Of a stretch of 64,000 bases of DNA, positions 34,515 to 48,156 are shown piece by piece. The translations under genes were made by a program, and so were the position numbers. Under the pieces are notes generated by a model that searched no databases, had not been told where the DNA came from, and was given only the letters and a program-made list of their open reading frames with translations. The stretch's first letter is position 1, and each line of letters starts with the position of its first letter. Source of the DNA: Cerrena zonata (Eukaryota; Basidiomycota; Agaricomycetes; Polyporales; Cerrenaceae); NCBI GenBank assembly GCA_038087015.1, contig JASBNA010000007.1:558001-622000 (forward strand), written 5' to 3'.

Positions 34515-37500
34515 TGTGTGAGTATGTCTGGAGTTGCAAAAAAGTCGAGTCAACCCGAGTCGCCACTGGGATTGAAGTTAAGAAGGAGGAACGTAAGAGC
34601 TTGGAAGCGCAGCTGGATGAGCAGAGGAGGGAGCATACCCTTAAGACATGTATCAGGATTCTATTCCTGAAAGATGTACATAGTTCATGAACCTGCTTTG
34701 AACAATCTCCGTTGTTAGACATTCATAAAATGTTAGTATTGTACTGCCGTCCTCTACCTGATGGGCGTCATCGAAGTTTCGTCCCCTCGCGTAACAACCA
34801 TACAGCAGTTATATACGCCAAGGAAGTCATTTCCATATGCAATATTGGAAGAGGGTCACAGGTCGAACACAGTCGTTGGGTGTAATCACAGGTAGGGTAG
34901 GACAACACAGACCGATGGCGATGGACAGTTAGAGATTAAGGAGATGCTACGAAACGGTCTCGGGGGAGGGAACCGTTGCGGATGTGTATGAAACTGCATT
35001 TATAAGTTGGACATTAGGCAATAGGGTGGGGATAGATTGCACCTGATCCTTTCGGCTTGTGCGGACTCAGAGAGGTGAAACGCATGATTATTCCTGTTGA
35101 CGTTGAATTTGTAATGCATATTGCATATCAACATCTGTCAGGGAAAAAGCAGAAGAACCTCTAGTCTACTAGTCGCAGAGACTATGGGCAAGTTTTCCCA
35201 AGGGTGGTTTATTGCAATTCGTTCAAGCATGGCTGCTTGAGCGGTTATCCTCGTTGTCTCCAGGCTCTGGCTCTGGCTCTGGCGAGCTTGTCTAGCAGGA
35301 AGGAAACACACAGCATTTGTCTAGACCGTGGGCAGATTCGGAAGATGCATGTCCCACATCTGAATCAGCGACCTCTTTGATTCTCGGAAACCCATTAGCA
35401 GCTAGTTGGTTGGTTTCCTAGTATCACCCAAGGAATCTGAATAACACCGCCGTCATTCTCCGTCCCGTGGAAACAAAAGGCTCTGACCATGGTTCATATG
35501 GCAAGACTGCCTCCTATCGATGTCTTCTTTCTCTGTCAGAAAAAAAATATCGCCGAGTAGAGGCTGCAGTCCAATAAGGGTAAGAGAGACCGATTGGGTG
35601 ATACTAGGAGATTGTCTCCCGATCTATGCCGGAGGTGAGGGTAAATTTTAAGCGACTACATACCGTAGCGAATTCCGTGGGCGGGGGTGTGGCGTGGTGA
35701 ATGAAACGTATTCAGAATGAGTACCTTGTGGTCAGATGCACGTTGAGATAGAATAAAGCTGGGAATACCAAGAGCAAGCCTTTTGAATCGTAAGTTGCCG
35801 AGCTTGGAGCGTGTCAATAGAGTAGAGCGTGTAACTTACTATTTCCGCGACTGCGTTTGTACAATGAAACACAGGAGGCTAGACTGATTAGGTGTACATG
35901 TGTATGCGAGACATGTCGAAAATCCGGTTGGAATGCCCGCGAAGACCGGCTGCAAGGTCAGTGAAGATCGAAGATTCATTCACATGGATGCCCTAGTTGA
36001 GTGTCTGATGGAATGAGCATTTGACCTCGACAGCATGTTCCCCGCGTCACGTCAGTATCTGCTGGTGTGGCCTTGAAGTCTGACGGAATCATGATTCCAA
36101 ACATCATCATGACGAGCCGTTAACGTTATTTCTAGAGGCATGCGAAGGAATTTGAAACGAGGAAGACCATTCAGACGTGACATGTCCGGACTGCTTCTGT
36201 TTCGGCTGACCGTCGTGAAAAAGTTTGTGAAGACTTCGGTATCGATAGCTCAGTATCCTTGGAATATCTGAAACGATTGACTCGGAGCTGCCATGGGCCC
36301 GGTTACGGTAGATCAAGCTCAAGATTCGTAGACGCCAGTCAAAGCTATGACGGTATTGCCCTATACGGGTGTGCGATACGTCGCCTAATTTATATTTATA
36401 TTTTTGCGTACAGACAGTAAGACGATAACGCAGTAATGGTGCTGTTTGAGAAGGGGTTGCATTTTTATGACCAGTGAAGGTGACATCTCGCGGTCATTGT
36501 AGGCGTTAGTTTATCCTTGATGTGCTGTTGACTCTAATTATCCAAGTCAGGTTTAGTAAACGGCTTCTCTATAAAGTTAGATTTATATCATATTTCTTCT
36601 CGAAGTCTAAGTTATGGTAGTCTGAGAACCGGATATGGATGGATGTCAACGCAAGACCAGGACCGTATATACCGTGCAGTACAGAGCTGGCCACTATGTA
36701 TCCCCGAGTCCATATCACTGTGTCTAGTTCTACTGCCTTTCAGCTTTTAAAAAATGGTTTTTGGAAGAGATAATTTTAAACCCAATTGTGTTTTCTAACG
36801 CGCCCTGGGGCAGTACCTTCAGAAGTCTATACCGAGAGAACACTGCCAAAAGATACGACCGTTCGTCGGGGCAAGGCGGAATACGTGCGATGTATGACCT
36901 GATTCTCTTCTCACAAACCTCATGGACTGTATCCATATCAGAAACCGTGACCCTACAGCATGGTAGAGTGGAAATAGGATTTCCAAGGGATGAGACACGG
37001 AATTTTCGTTTTCTCTCTTTCCAAACTCCTGTAACATCTCAGAAGGTTAAGTTCACTCGCTAGATTTTTCCAGGGAAAGAGACAGACATCGTGATGTCGA
37101 ACGTGCTGGATTTACACGGCGCCGAGGAGACGGCCTGGATTTAAAGCGGGTGGAGCGACAGTGTATTGGTCCGAAACGTGGTATTCCAGACTGTGTCCGA
37201 GTCAGGTCTTATCTTATTTAGGCGTTTAACCATTTGCACATCCTGCCTCTATCTACCTCACCCGTTTCCAAAAAAAATATGAGCAATCCCCCGTGAGCCT
37301 ACCCAGTGCCACCGGTATAAACTGGCTGTACCCCATCCGGAGGCTATTATATGACAATCACATCGTTTTGTGGTCCTAGTTATCTGGAAAAAGGCCATGT
37401 TCTGGGGGACATGTTTATCACATTATTAAGGCTATAGAAGCTCCTGCGAGGCAAAAAGAGGGTCGCTATATCCACAGAAATTCCGCTGAGGAGGCAGAAC

Positions 37501-37681
37501 CAACGAGCACGATCTGGCGCACCTCGCGACTTCCATGATGAATCACCAGTAAGATTCAATGGGTCTGATGTCAGGGTTTATATGATATCAATATCCGCGC
37601 ATGTAGGCCAATATTAGATGAATTAGTCCGTTTATAGTCCGCATAGGTGAGGCTCGAACCTTGTACAAAGTCTCTAAGTCT
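34515..37681. other. Gene-poor region
   Basis: About 3.2 kb with no supportable gene. A short CTCTGG-type repeat occurs at about 35260-35285. Frames up to 100 codons (for example 36761-37063 plus) have no domain or splice context. Confidence 0.45.
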
Positions 37682-38232
37682 GTCCAGACATATAACCTTC
37701 AATTCCAGGTCGCTTAAGCAGTGCGAATGAAACATTTAAGCTTGTATATAGCACATTTATCGCGTCGTGCCCTTTAGCCTTGCGTGTGCTGCGTCTCAAG
37801 GGCACGCTTTCTGTTGGAACATACTAATGAATTCCAGGCCATGATAAGATCTAGACGTCCCTACCGTCACGATATCCTGTCATGAGATAGGGCAGGCCAA
37901 CGCACAACCTGCGTATAGGGCTATTTGCGGGTCAAATATAAGCCGTACTCAACTATAACATTTTCAAACTCGAATAAGTACGTTGCTTCGAATAGAAACC
38001 AGAGTGTCGGACGTTCCGGAACTTCCTACCGTCATATCCCGTCATGAGAGAGCGTAGGTCAGCGCATATCCTGGATATAGAGCGCAGTAAGTGTTCAGCT
38101 GGGCTGTACACAAACGTCACATTTCCATTGAAGTTGACAGGTGACCAAGTGAATAAGTGAATAACTTCATGACGAAATGTGAAATGACCTGACTGGGAAA
38201 GGTCATCATCAAAACCCTACGGAAAGTCTCCC
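37682..38232. repeat. Diverged tandem duplication, copy 1
   Basis: This segment and 38233-38570 share two matching blocks in the same order. Block A (about 37682-37915 and 38233-38470) includes CAGGTCGCTTA, GCCTTGCGTGTGCTGCGT and CTACCGTCA. Block B (about 38124-38225 and 38482-38570) includes CATCAAAA and CCTACGGAAA. A partial third copy of the end of block A lies at 38027-38090. Copies differ by many substitutions and indels, so the duplication is old. Confidence 0.65.
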
Positions 38233-38570
38233 AGTCAAGACATACGGCCTTCAGGTCGCTTAGGCAGTGATAGCGAAGCTTTAGTTCCTAAAGCTTGTAC
38301 CCAGCACATCTATTGTGTCGTACCACTTGGCCTTGCGTGTGCTGCGTTTCAAGGACACGTTGTCTGCTGCAACGTAGTAAGTACTGATGAATTCGGAGCC
38401 ATAGAAGCTGAAATAGACGTCCTACCGTCATCCTGTCATGTGACAGGTCATGTCAGCGCGCATCTAACATGAGCTATACATACTAAAGTTGAACGAATGA
38501 ATAAGTATAGAACATGAACTTGATCAAATGCGAAACTGCCTGAAAAGTCCTCATCAAAATCCTACGGAAA
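38233..38570. repeat. Diverged tandem duplication, copy 2, upstream of V-ATPase gene
   Basis: Second copy of the duplicated segment, more compact than the first. It ends about 150 bases before the V-ATPase c subunit ATG, so it probably forms part of that gene's promoter or 5' leader. Confidence 0.65.
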
Positions 38571-38721
38571 ATGCCGAGCGGCAGCGCAGAAGAGCATGCA
38601 GAGACGCCGACGACGTTGCTTCAACAGCGTCGACCATCGCTCCTGCACCCATCTCCTACGTCCCACTTTACATTAGCCCCTCTCTTCAGCACTTTTTACA
38701 CGTCTTATTATTTCTGCAAAA

Positions 38722-39674
38722 ATGTCTGACCTGTGTCCTGTCTATGCCCCATTCTTCGGTGCTATGGTCAGTCGCAGCCTTCTTCCAACTCGATTTGGGT
38801 AACTGACGAAACGCCTACCTTTGTTGGTGTATTTGATAGGGTTGCACCAGTGCCATCGTCTTCACTTGTACGTTGTCTCGTGGGCTGATGTGGAGCTAAT
38901 GGTAGATGCTAAACTGCTTGGTGTTGGTTTTGTGCGTGTATAGGTATCGGTGCTAGGTGAGTTATGACTTGTTCCATATATTGAACGCGACGCGGTTGGC
39001 TAATGGTGTTGGGTTATAGTTATGGTACCGCCAAGTCTGGTGTTGGTATCTCGGCCATGTCGGTGCTCCGACCTGACCTCATGATGAAGTGTGTCGTCCC
39101 AGTTATCATGGCTGGTATCATTGCTGTGCGTCTTTCCGAATGCCTCTTCCATACATTTAGGCACTCAGCTTTATGCATATAGATCTACGGTCTTGTCGTC
39201 TCTGTCCTCATCTCTGGTGATCGTAAGTACCGAAGACATCATAGGAGAGACTATACACTAATTACTACACACCACTACAGTCCAAATGGAGATGACCCTC
39301 TTCCAAGGTTTCATCCAACTCGGTGCCGGTCTCGCTGTCGGTCTCGCAGGTCTCGCTGCAGGCTTCGCTATTGGTATCGTCGGTGATGCTGGTGTTCGAG
39401 GAACTGCTCAACAACCCAGGTTGTTCGTCGGCATGGTATGTGAAAATCCCAGCGTTAATTGTTACTCTCCTCGGCATACTCATGACGTATTTGTGTTCGT
39501 GGTAGATCCTTATTCTCATTTTCGCCGAAGTCTTGGGTCTTTATGGACTCATCGTTGCGCTTATCATGAACTCACGGGCTTCGAACTTGAGCGGCGTTGT
39601 AAGTGTACTTTTTTGAATATATGCTGACGCATTAGTGCTGACGATGCTGCGCCCATATACAGTGCAGCGGTTAA
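38722..39674 (+). CDS. VMA3: V-ATPase proteolipid subunit c
   Basis: Subunit c of the membrane Vo ring of the vacuolar H+-ATPase, about 160 residues with four helices. The start at 38722 gives [15 protein letters not shown]. Splicing several 45-75 base introns then gives [93 protein letters not shown] and [20 protein letters not shown]. The proton-carrying glutamate is the E of IFAEVLGLY in helix 4. The last exon encodes CSG and a TAA at 39672-39674. At least seven exons for a small protein, typical of basidiomycetes. It fits c rather than c' or c'' because it opens with [12 protein letters not shown] and lacks an extra N-terminal helix. A diverged duplication sits just upstream, and a 52-codon upstream frame overlaps the start. 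Confidence 0.95.
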
Positions 39675-40513
39675 GTGACCGTTATCGGAGAACGTCAAGC
39701 CCTCGCGGAGATGGAGGGGTCAGGAAGGATTCATGCTTCCTGAGATGAGACCGTAGTCGGACTTTTTTCTTGCTGTAACTCGTGTTATCATCATCAACTC
39801 TCGGAAACTGTCGCTCTCCTTTTCAATACACCTGTGTCACTGCTTTTGTGGTACTTGTAATACCTTTTTCCCACATTCACGCTATTCGTCAATATACTCT
39901 TTTCGAGGCTAGGAATGGTTGTAAGGTAGCATAAGGCCAACGTACGGACATGTGAATCGCCAAGGCCGTCAACTTCCTCACAACTTGCATCCTAACCGTG
40001 GGATTCTGCAATAAGATTTCTACTGTTTAGCAACCTTCACGTCCACAAGCCCCCTTCTCGTTTCGCTCGGGAGCGGAGAAGGCTTCCCACATTTGAGCAG
40101 TCACTCTGCGATCGTCGTGAAACCCGTCATAAGAGGATGCCTTGATATGGAGAAGTCACGGCATAGACTAAAGATTCTCGTATTCGAACTGACGTTCTAG
40201 CAACCTAACGGAAGCCCATGGGGGTTCCTATTGCGAATGTTATTACAGGAAACTCTGATCGTGAGGTCTGACCTACAGACTCCGAGGCATAGCCTCGTCT
40301 GGGGTGAGCAAGCACCACATACAGTATTGCAACATGACATATGGGCTCCTATGGGTGATGGGTTTCGGAAATGATATGCGACAACGTTATTTATAGTTTA
40401 ATTGATACAACTCCTCATCAGGGTACTTTCTTACGAGAGATCTCGTGGTGGGCAGACAATATGAGTCCACCCGCCAAGCATGTACGGGATCTTGGTTGAA
40501 AAGGGTGAAAAGT
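39675..40513. other. Intergenic region
   Basis: About 840 bases between the V-ATPase gene and the next uncertain gene; nothing identifiable beyond likely 3' flanking sequence. Confidence 0.4.
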
Positions 40514-41128
40514 TCAACGACAGGTATCGGAAACGACCGATGTTCGACTGCGTTTCTGTGCAGAATACGGGATCGCTATCTTACGCTTCTTGAGTGCTCT
40601 GATCACTTCCCAAACACCGCGAAAAGGGTCTCGATGACGTGAGTTTGAAGAGAGTATTGCTTGCGATGTACAGATTCTCTCAAGGTGCTCCGAGTCCATC
40701 TCGAACAGAGTCAACAGACCCTCCTTCTCCGAGCTGTGACCCGTATGCCCGAGATCGAGCACTCGAGATAAGCGAAGCCCGTGTTTTGTGAGTGCTGGTA
40801 GTGCATAATCACCTGTGTTGCGTGGTCGATCCCCCTCAACGCCGCTTCGGAGCCCCTGGGAGAGAATACATTCTCTAATCTGAGCATCGTGTATGCCAAT
40901 GTATAGCTCTGCACCTTCCATATAGGATATCCAGGGACTCTTTCATATTGAAAAGCTATTGCACCCGGCGACACCCTCACAGTCATCCCGGCCGCTGGGC
41001 GATTGTTGGCCGGACGGTGTTCTGGTGTGGATGGGCTCTCTCGCTGGCAACGATGAGCAGGATAGCCAGCATGGCACGGCGTCGAGGTCAACGTGGACGG
41101 GGGTGGTGTGGCTGATGCTGAGCAAGTG
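40514..41128 (-). CDS. Possible multi-exon gene divergent from thioredoxin reductase
   Basis: Not recognised. On the minus strand an ATG near 41128-41125 opens MLSISHTTPVHVDLDAVP, rich in Pro/Arg/Ser, which reaches a possible donor (GTGAGGG near 40983). Two overlapping frames follow: one reads PGYPIWKVQSYTLAYTMLRL up to a donor-like GTGATTATG near 40815, the other stays open to 40514 with charged, natural-looking composition (LLTLFEMDSEHLERI). I could not decide which frame is used. It would share a promoter of about 280 bases with the thioredoxin reductase gene. A real gene is plausible but the model is weak. Confidence 0.33.
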
Positions 41129-41408
41129 TGGGGGGACGAAAAAGCTGCTTATGAGGGGATCATGTGACCGGGGCGGGGAGAGGCTTGACTAAGAAAGCAG
41201 TCACGCCCTTTGCTCATCCTCTCACCTTTATCGAATCTCAGGCCCTTGTTGCCGCACTATAAAAATTCTGGCTCTCGCGATTGCAAAACTGCGTTTCCCT
41301 TTTCCGACCAGAACTCTTGCCCGCGCACTCCCCCTCGCTGCGACATCGATCGCAAACTACTCTACCCAACGCACACCACCATCCCAAGAAACGTCCAAGA
41401 AACTCAAG

Positions 41409-42725
<1,317 letters not shown>

Positions 42726-42952
42726 GTTACATTCCACATATGTGAGCGCGTGCCGTCCTGTACACCACGTATACCACGGGCTTTTTTTAATTCCAGAGAG
42801 CGAGAGAAGAGAAGTTTATATCTAATCTTCAAGTTGTTTGTGTGCATTAAATGTATAAACCCCCATTAGAGTTGTTTCCTCCCTCATTAAACTATAGACA
42901 ATCATAGAAAGTGTACCAAACTACCTCGATCGGGAAGTGATGGTGCCTAATT

Positions 42953-44843
42953 TCAAATTCCCCGCTGATGGTATGCTTCTTCTTCCTCTAATAATGGTCT
43001 CATCTCCCGATCCTGTCTGAACACACTACTCGACGAAGCTCTGGCAATACCTGGGTGTATCATAACCCCTTCCTTCTCGAATCTCTTGAGGATCTTCTCC
43101 GCGTCGGCCCTCACGTCTTCCCCACTCAACCAATACTTCTTCGGCATGATTCCCTTTCCAAACGTCCTCGTCACATGGTTCGCACATAGCAAACTGACCA
43201 GGATGTTCGCGATTCCCAGAGGGACCAAGCTAAACACCGTGCTCCAGATAGTCTGCAACATCCTCCCTTCAAACGCATACAACTTCCCTTTACACCCCGG
43301 CAAACTTGTCCGTACATAACATCGATTACTCGCCGTAGCCTCATGCAACGGGCTATAAAACCCACAACAATGCAACGAATTCTGGATGATGAGACGTCCG
43401 AGGGGGGTGTACCATTGGGACCAAGCAAAGTTGAGTTTCCTGTCGAGGGAGAATGTCGCGCGTTTGTATGCGATGTAGCCGATGGAGAGGAGGGAGATTA
43501 GAGCGGGCCAGAGGAGGAGGGCGTAGACGGCGAGGATGGGACGGGAGTTGAGGATTGTGCCGGTTGTTCCGATTAGGAAGGCGAGGAGGTGGATTGAGGA
43601 TGAGATGGTGAGGAGGACGAGGATGTCGTAGTCTGTTACGAGGAGGACGTCTGCGCTGTCCCAAGCTGTTTTAGGAGGATAATAACAATTAGTAAGAGTT
43701 TGGACGCAAACAACGACGAGGAAATGTACTTTTGAACCATGTCAGAACTGCACAAATCAGCCCTGCCATTCCATACACGAACAACGTGCATACCGAAACG
43801 AACAAACACCATTTATGCGCAGTCCACCGGTCGACTCGGTCAATACCCAATCCTTCGCCTTCTCCAAGTAGAGTAGCAGCGAACGCTGGGCCGCCTTGAG
43901 AACCACCTTTAGTACCCAAATTGATATTAGGTAGTTTCCGAACAGATTTGGAGATAGGAAACTTCTGCGTGAGTTTACTTGAGGTGCTGAAAGATGGTAA
44001 TAACTCTGGACGTTTGGTTGTACTACGGTATCTGCTTGTAGTGGTCGTTGTGGAATAGACGGAATGGGAATCTGAACTTGAAGTGGGTGAGTCTAATACG
44101 ACAGTAGTGTCGTTTGACCATTTAGACATGGAAGTTGGAGGACGAGAGGTTTCTGGTCGTCTCCTCTGAGTATGGTTGTGCTTCGGGATCTCTTCTAGAT
44201 GATTTTGATGGCTTGAGTGGTTTCGGACAGGGAATATACGAGGGAGATAAGAACGAATAGTAGATGATCCACGCCTAAGCAAGTCGGGTGTAGGTAGGCG
44301 AGAGAGATATGAAGCTGTCGAGCGAGACGTAGTCCGAGTTGTCTGAACTGAGTATTCGGAGTCGCGTCTTCCAGGTTGTAAGGCTCGCGGAGTCAGTGGT
44401 ACATGTCTGGGATGCGCGGGGAGATGTCGGTCGTCCCGTCTTGGTATCCTCTCTTCAAGTATCTCAGGTTGAGTATAGTGCGGTAAGTGTTCTCTTGACT
44501 CGGGGACTGAGCCATGATCTTGGAAAGCACTAAAGAAAGTCCTCGACCTATGTTCATCCTCTTCTTGGAACGGCAAAGAAGGCGAATAAGTATCATCCAT
44601 AGAAGCCAAGCTGCTCCTTCTTGACCTAACCAACACGACAGTCGGTTCGACTCCTTGTTGGGGAGCATCTTCGAGCTGAGCTCTCAAGTATGCAGAGTGC
44701 ACACTAGAGGCAGAGCCATAGTCTCGATGACTAGAATGTTCGATCCCAGTTGGTTCCTCTTGGGGTGGAAAGGCTCCGGACCGTCTACGGATGGACGAAC
44801 GGTGAGCAAGGTGGCCCACAGATTTAGGGTACCGATGATCCAT
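42953..44843 (-). CDS. Tetraspanin with long cytosolic N-terminus (basidiomycete TSP2-like)
   Basis: Four-helix membrane protein of the tetraspanin superfamily. The start used is ATG at 44843 (MDHRYPKSVGHLAHR); the longer upstream frame lacks an ATG. Residues 1 to about 343 are Ser/Arg/Pro-rich and disordered. Helix 1 (LFVSVCTLFVYGMAGLICAV) lies at about 345-370. After a short intron near 43670-43740 come helix 2 (LVLLTISSSIHLLAFLIGTT), helix 3 (LAVYALLLWPALISLLSIGY) and a large outer loop with the diagnostic LHCCGFYSP, plus RCYVRTSLPGCKGK supplying the paired cysteines. Helix 4 is FSLVPLGIANILVSLLCANH. The tail (about 70 residues) ends YHQRGI. The CCG motif with the PGC spacing matches basidiomycete Tsp2-type tetraspanins. 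Role unknown here; tetraspanins organise membrane microdomains and matter in fungal morphogenesis. Confidence 0.82.
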
Positions 44844-47690
44844 AAAGAAGGCTGCCAAGTGCAAGTGGTCGGTTTATAGAAGATTGCGCGGCATAAAGGG
44901 TTCTGTGGTCCATATTGAAATCGCGGGTGTCAGCACCAATCCGGATGGGTAACTAGTCCGATTTTGGAAATGCATACCTATATCACATATCGCAAAGAAC
45001 CCATGTAAATGTAGTCTCCATTAGGCAGACTCAAACGGGCTGGCACTTTCTATTTGGAATGTGGATGCGTGGGCTAGACTGCAGACTATTACATGTACAT
45101 TGCATATTGAGATGGCACAGCCTGTGTTCGCCGTCGCGTCCTGAGTGCCGAAAGATCAGTTGCTTTTCCAATTATGACATCAGCACAAAATACAATAAAC
45201 ACAAACAGGGATCTGATGAGATCAAGCTGCAGCCATTTACAGAATCCTAGCTCACTCCCAAAATGAGCGCGTTAAAGGAGCTGTAGCGCCAAATTACCGA
45301 CATATTTTGCGTTACGCTCTTGAAAGCCTCAATGCCTCGTCTAAGCTGTTGGAATAAGATAGCTCCACCTTGTAGATAACTAAGTACTCATCTGCTGCCC
45401 AAAGCATGAGCGAAGGGGGACCTTTACTCCTGCTTCCTCAAAGGCCCTTTGCCAAGTGAGGCGATGATCACAAGGATTCTGCAAACGGTTGGAGAACCCC
45501 TGACTCAATATGATATACGCAGTAGTATCAGACCGTGACTGAACTCAGGGTTGGTCACTAACAAGTCTGTATGACACGCTTCATCCTGTTTGTGACAAGA
45601 TCATATAGTAGATTATCGATGATTGACTAGAGCGGAACTGGTCGGCGGAGATTCATATCGTATGCGATCCTAGTAGAGGCTAAGGATACACATATATGAC
45701 CGTGGCGATCAGTATGAGTCCAAGGTTATGGTTCAAAGTTTGCAACAGTACTGGTTTCGGCGGCGGCGGAATAAACTCTGTGGCAGTGCAACGAGTATCA
45801 AATTCTCGATACATGATAAGATTAGATTGTCGCTTGCAATATGAACACGCTCAACAATTGAATATCTATCTTTGTTCTCTTTCGTCGCAGCTTTCAAGTC
45901 CTATCGGATGAAAGTGTCCAATAAACGGTACGTCCTCTGTGTGCGCATGATCCGGCAACTAACGAACTACCAATGCATGGTGGGCAATGCTTGCCACCGT
46001 AGTCCGTGAGTATCCTCAGGCTAGTACCACGGGGACTCGTGATGTTTCACCACAGGATTGTACCCAAAGTACTTCGGGTGACGTCACGGATCATTGAATC
46101 GATTGACTATTTCTGTGCACCGTGCCTTATACTCACTGAGATCATTTGAAACGAGTGCGCATGAACCTCGGCCTAGCCTTGTATTTTCCGTCTGGACTCG
46201 TGGTCAGTATTGCTGCGAGTTCGTCATATGCCGTTCCAAAAACAGCCTCGTCACCAATACATAACGTCTATCGAGCATTCACATCCCCTTCTATCTCCCT
46301 TCACCCTTTGTCTGGCAGATTGCAGTGGACATTGCCGGAATTCTCTGTCGGAACTGTGAGTAAACTTCCGAGCAATTTCTGAAAACAACTCTCTATGTAC
46401 TAGGAAACCATGACGGGAATTCATTCCAGGGGAGCATATTGCAACCAATCAGAGCCCCTAATTTTTTAGGTTCCTTTGCCGAGATGAAGGATATTTGCTT
46501 CGGATGAACACATCCTAGCGGACCGTGGTATAACATGCTACAAACCCCACGGATAATCACCAATCTTACGACATCCCCCAAAATTCTATTTCCTAACCCT
46601 TCTGATGAGGCTAGGAAGCAGACAGTGCTAGCATTGAGCTATGGTCATCATGCTAGGGGGACCGCAATGGCTCAGAAGCTTTGCCATCGCTATACGGGCG
46701 GGACTCACACAACGTTCGATGCATGATTCACCTATCGTGGCCAGTCTGAGGAAGTTGGGCGCAATTGGAAATTCCTCCTCCTACTCAGTACGCACGATTA
46801 TGAATCCCGGGAAAATCAGGTTTTTTTTCAAATCTAATCCTAGCCCTGGACGCTATTCGGATATTGACCACAATAGGTAGAATATGACTGCGATCCAGGG
46901 GTTCGAGTTCCATCAGGAGCCGGGGTAATTTTCGCCCGTATACAACAACTGTGGCGATGGCTCCGATATCTGCGATATGTGGGTTCTACGCTGCTTTGCC
47001 ATCCATACAAAAATTATTGAGTGGCAGCTGTGATTCCGTGATGAAAAGGGGAAAAGAATACGGCACGAGTAGGTATTTTGTGATTGTGAAGTGATAGGCA
47101 TCCTTAGGCGTCCCGGGCGTATAGCGGGAGTAGAAATCTCAGTTCCATATTATTTATGTGACCCTCGTTGTCAAGCTAATTCCCGTGTACCAACATGATA
47201 AAATCCGACGGTGTTGGAAAGGGAGGTTTAAATAAATAATAAATAAAAGAGGTGATACTAATCGATGAGACGTTGATGGGGACGCTGACCGCCGATCTGT
47301 AGGACCGGCGTGAGGCTACCAGCCGGCTGCGACACGGATCCGTCATATACTAACTTGGATCCAGAACCCACAGGACAGGTCGCTTATCTATAACTCAGAT
47401 GATACGTGCCAATTGCACAAGTTTATGTAATGAATTATCAAAAGTAAAATAATGGCAGGTAGTATCGGTCTTATCCTAGGAAAGCACTCAGTCAATTGGA
47501 TCGTTTCTCTAAATCTCGGCTGTCTCGGTGGCGTACGTATAACGCACTGCATATTATTGACAACGTAGGTCGGCGGACGTACCAGCATAGTTCTCTTACA
47601 TATTACTAACTTCCCGCGAGCACGAAGAGTACCGGGTTACTGGTAGCATGTCACAGCGCTCTGTTCTAGGTGCCAGTGCCAGTGTAGTAG
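44844..47690. other. Gene-poor region
   Basis: About 2.8 kb. No frame longer than about 80 codons and no recognisable domain; several GT..AG pairs occur near 45,900-46,100 but no consistent gene could be built. A short AT-rich stretch (AAATAAATAATAAATAAAAG) lies at about 47231-47250. Confidence 0.5.
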
Positions 47691-48144
47691 TACGAGTCGA
47701 GCCCCAAGTACTCTGGCGGAGTTGAAGTCGTTCCGGATTGAAGTAAAATCCGATGAACGATACGCGTAGAATATATTATAATTGGACAGCAAATAAACAG
47801 AGGCTTCTCAGGATGGAAAGATGTTGATAATAGAACGGGTCAAGGGCAAACCCACGCCTCTGTAAGCCTGGCGAGGCTTCACTAGAATCAGACGGAGAAT
47901 AACAGACACAGAATATCTTTGTTAACGGAAGCGACGGAGGGAGCGTAAGCTAAGCTCTACAGATAATAGGAATGTAAAATAGTACCTTTGTTAACGGAAG
48001 CGACGGAGGGAGCGTAAGCTAGAGTTAACAAAGGACAGAGCTCGACTATAAGTACGAGCGTGGATGCTGAGGTAACGAGCGGGGAGAATGGAAGTATCCT
48101 AATCGGGAAGGTGTTGTGGCGAGCTGTAACCCAGCAGGGTTACA
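47690..48144 (-). mobile_element. 3' long terminal repeat of Ty3/gypsy element (outer end approximate)
   Basis: On the minus strand the element's coding frame is followed by a purine-rich tract and then TGTAACCCTGCTGGGTTACA, a TG-starting palindromic LTR edge at 48144. The LTR holds two exact 36-base direct repeats. Its far end could not be fixed because no second LTR copy is in the window; 47690 is a guess from usual LTR size. Confidence 0.6.
47917..48034. repeat. Two 36-base direct repeats with an inverted 11-mer inside the LTR
   Basis: Positions 47917-47952 and 47986-48021 are identical (start CTTTGTTAACGG, end GCGTAAGCTA). The second copy is followed at 48024-48034 by GTTAACAAAGG, the reverse complement of its own start (47985-47995), so it can form a stem with a loop of about 28 bases. 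Confidence 0.9.
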
Positions 48145-48156
48145 CTCTTCCCCACC
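48145..48156 (-). promoter_or_regulatory. Polypurine tract of the Ty3/gypsy element
   Basis: On the minus strand GGTGGGGAAGAG lies directly before the TGTAAC start of the LTR, the expected place for the plus-strand priming tract of an LTR retrotransposon. Confidence 0.7.

Noticed and set aside
37640..37665. tRNA B-box-like sequence on the minus strand (GGTTCGAGCCT)
   Set aside because: No matching A box or cloverleaf could be drawn from the flanks.
46895..46925. Second tRNA B-box-like sequence (GGTTCGAGTTCC)
   Set aside because: One base too long for the T-loop consensus and no acceptor stem pairing seen.
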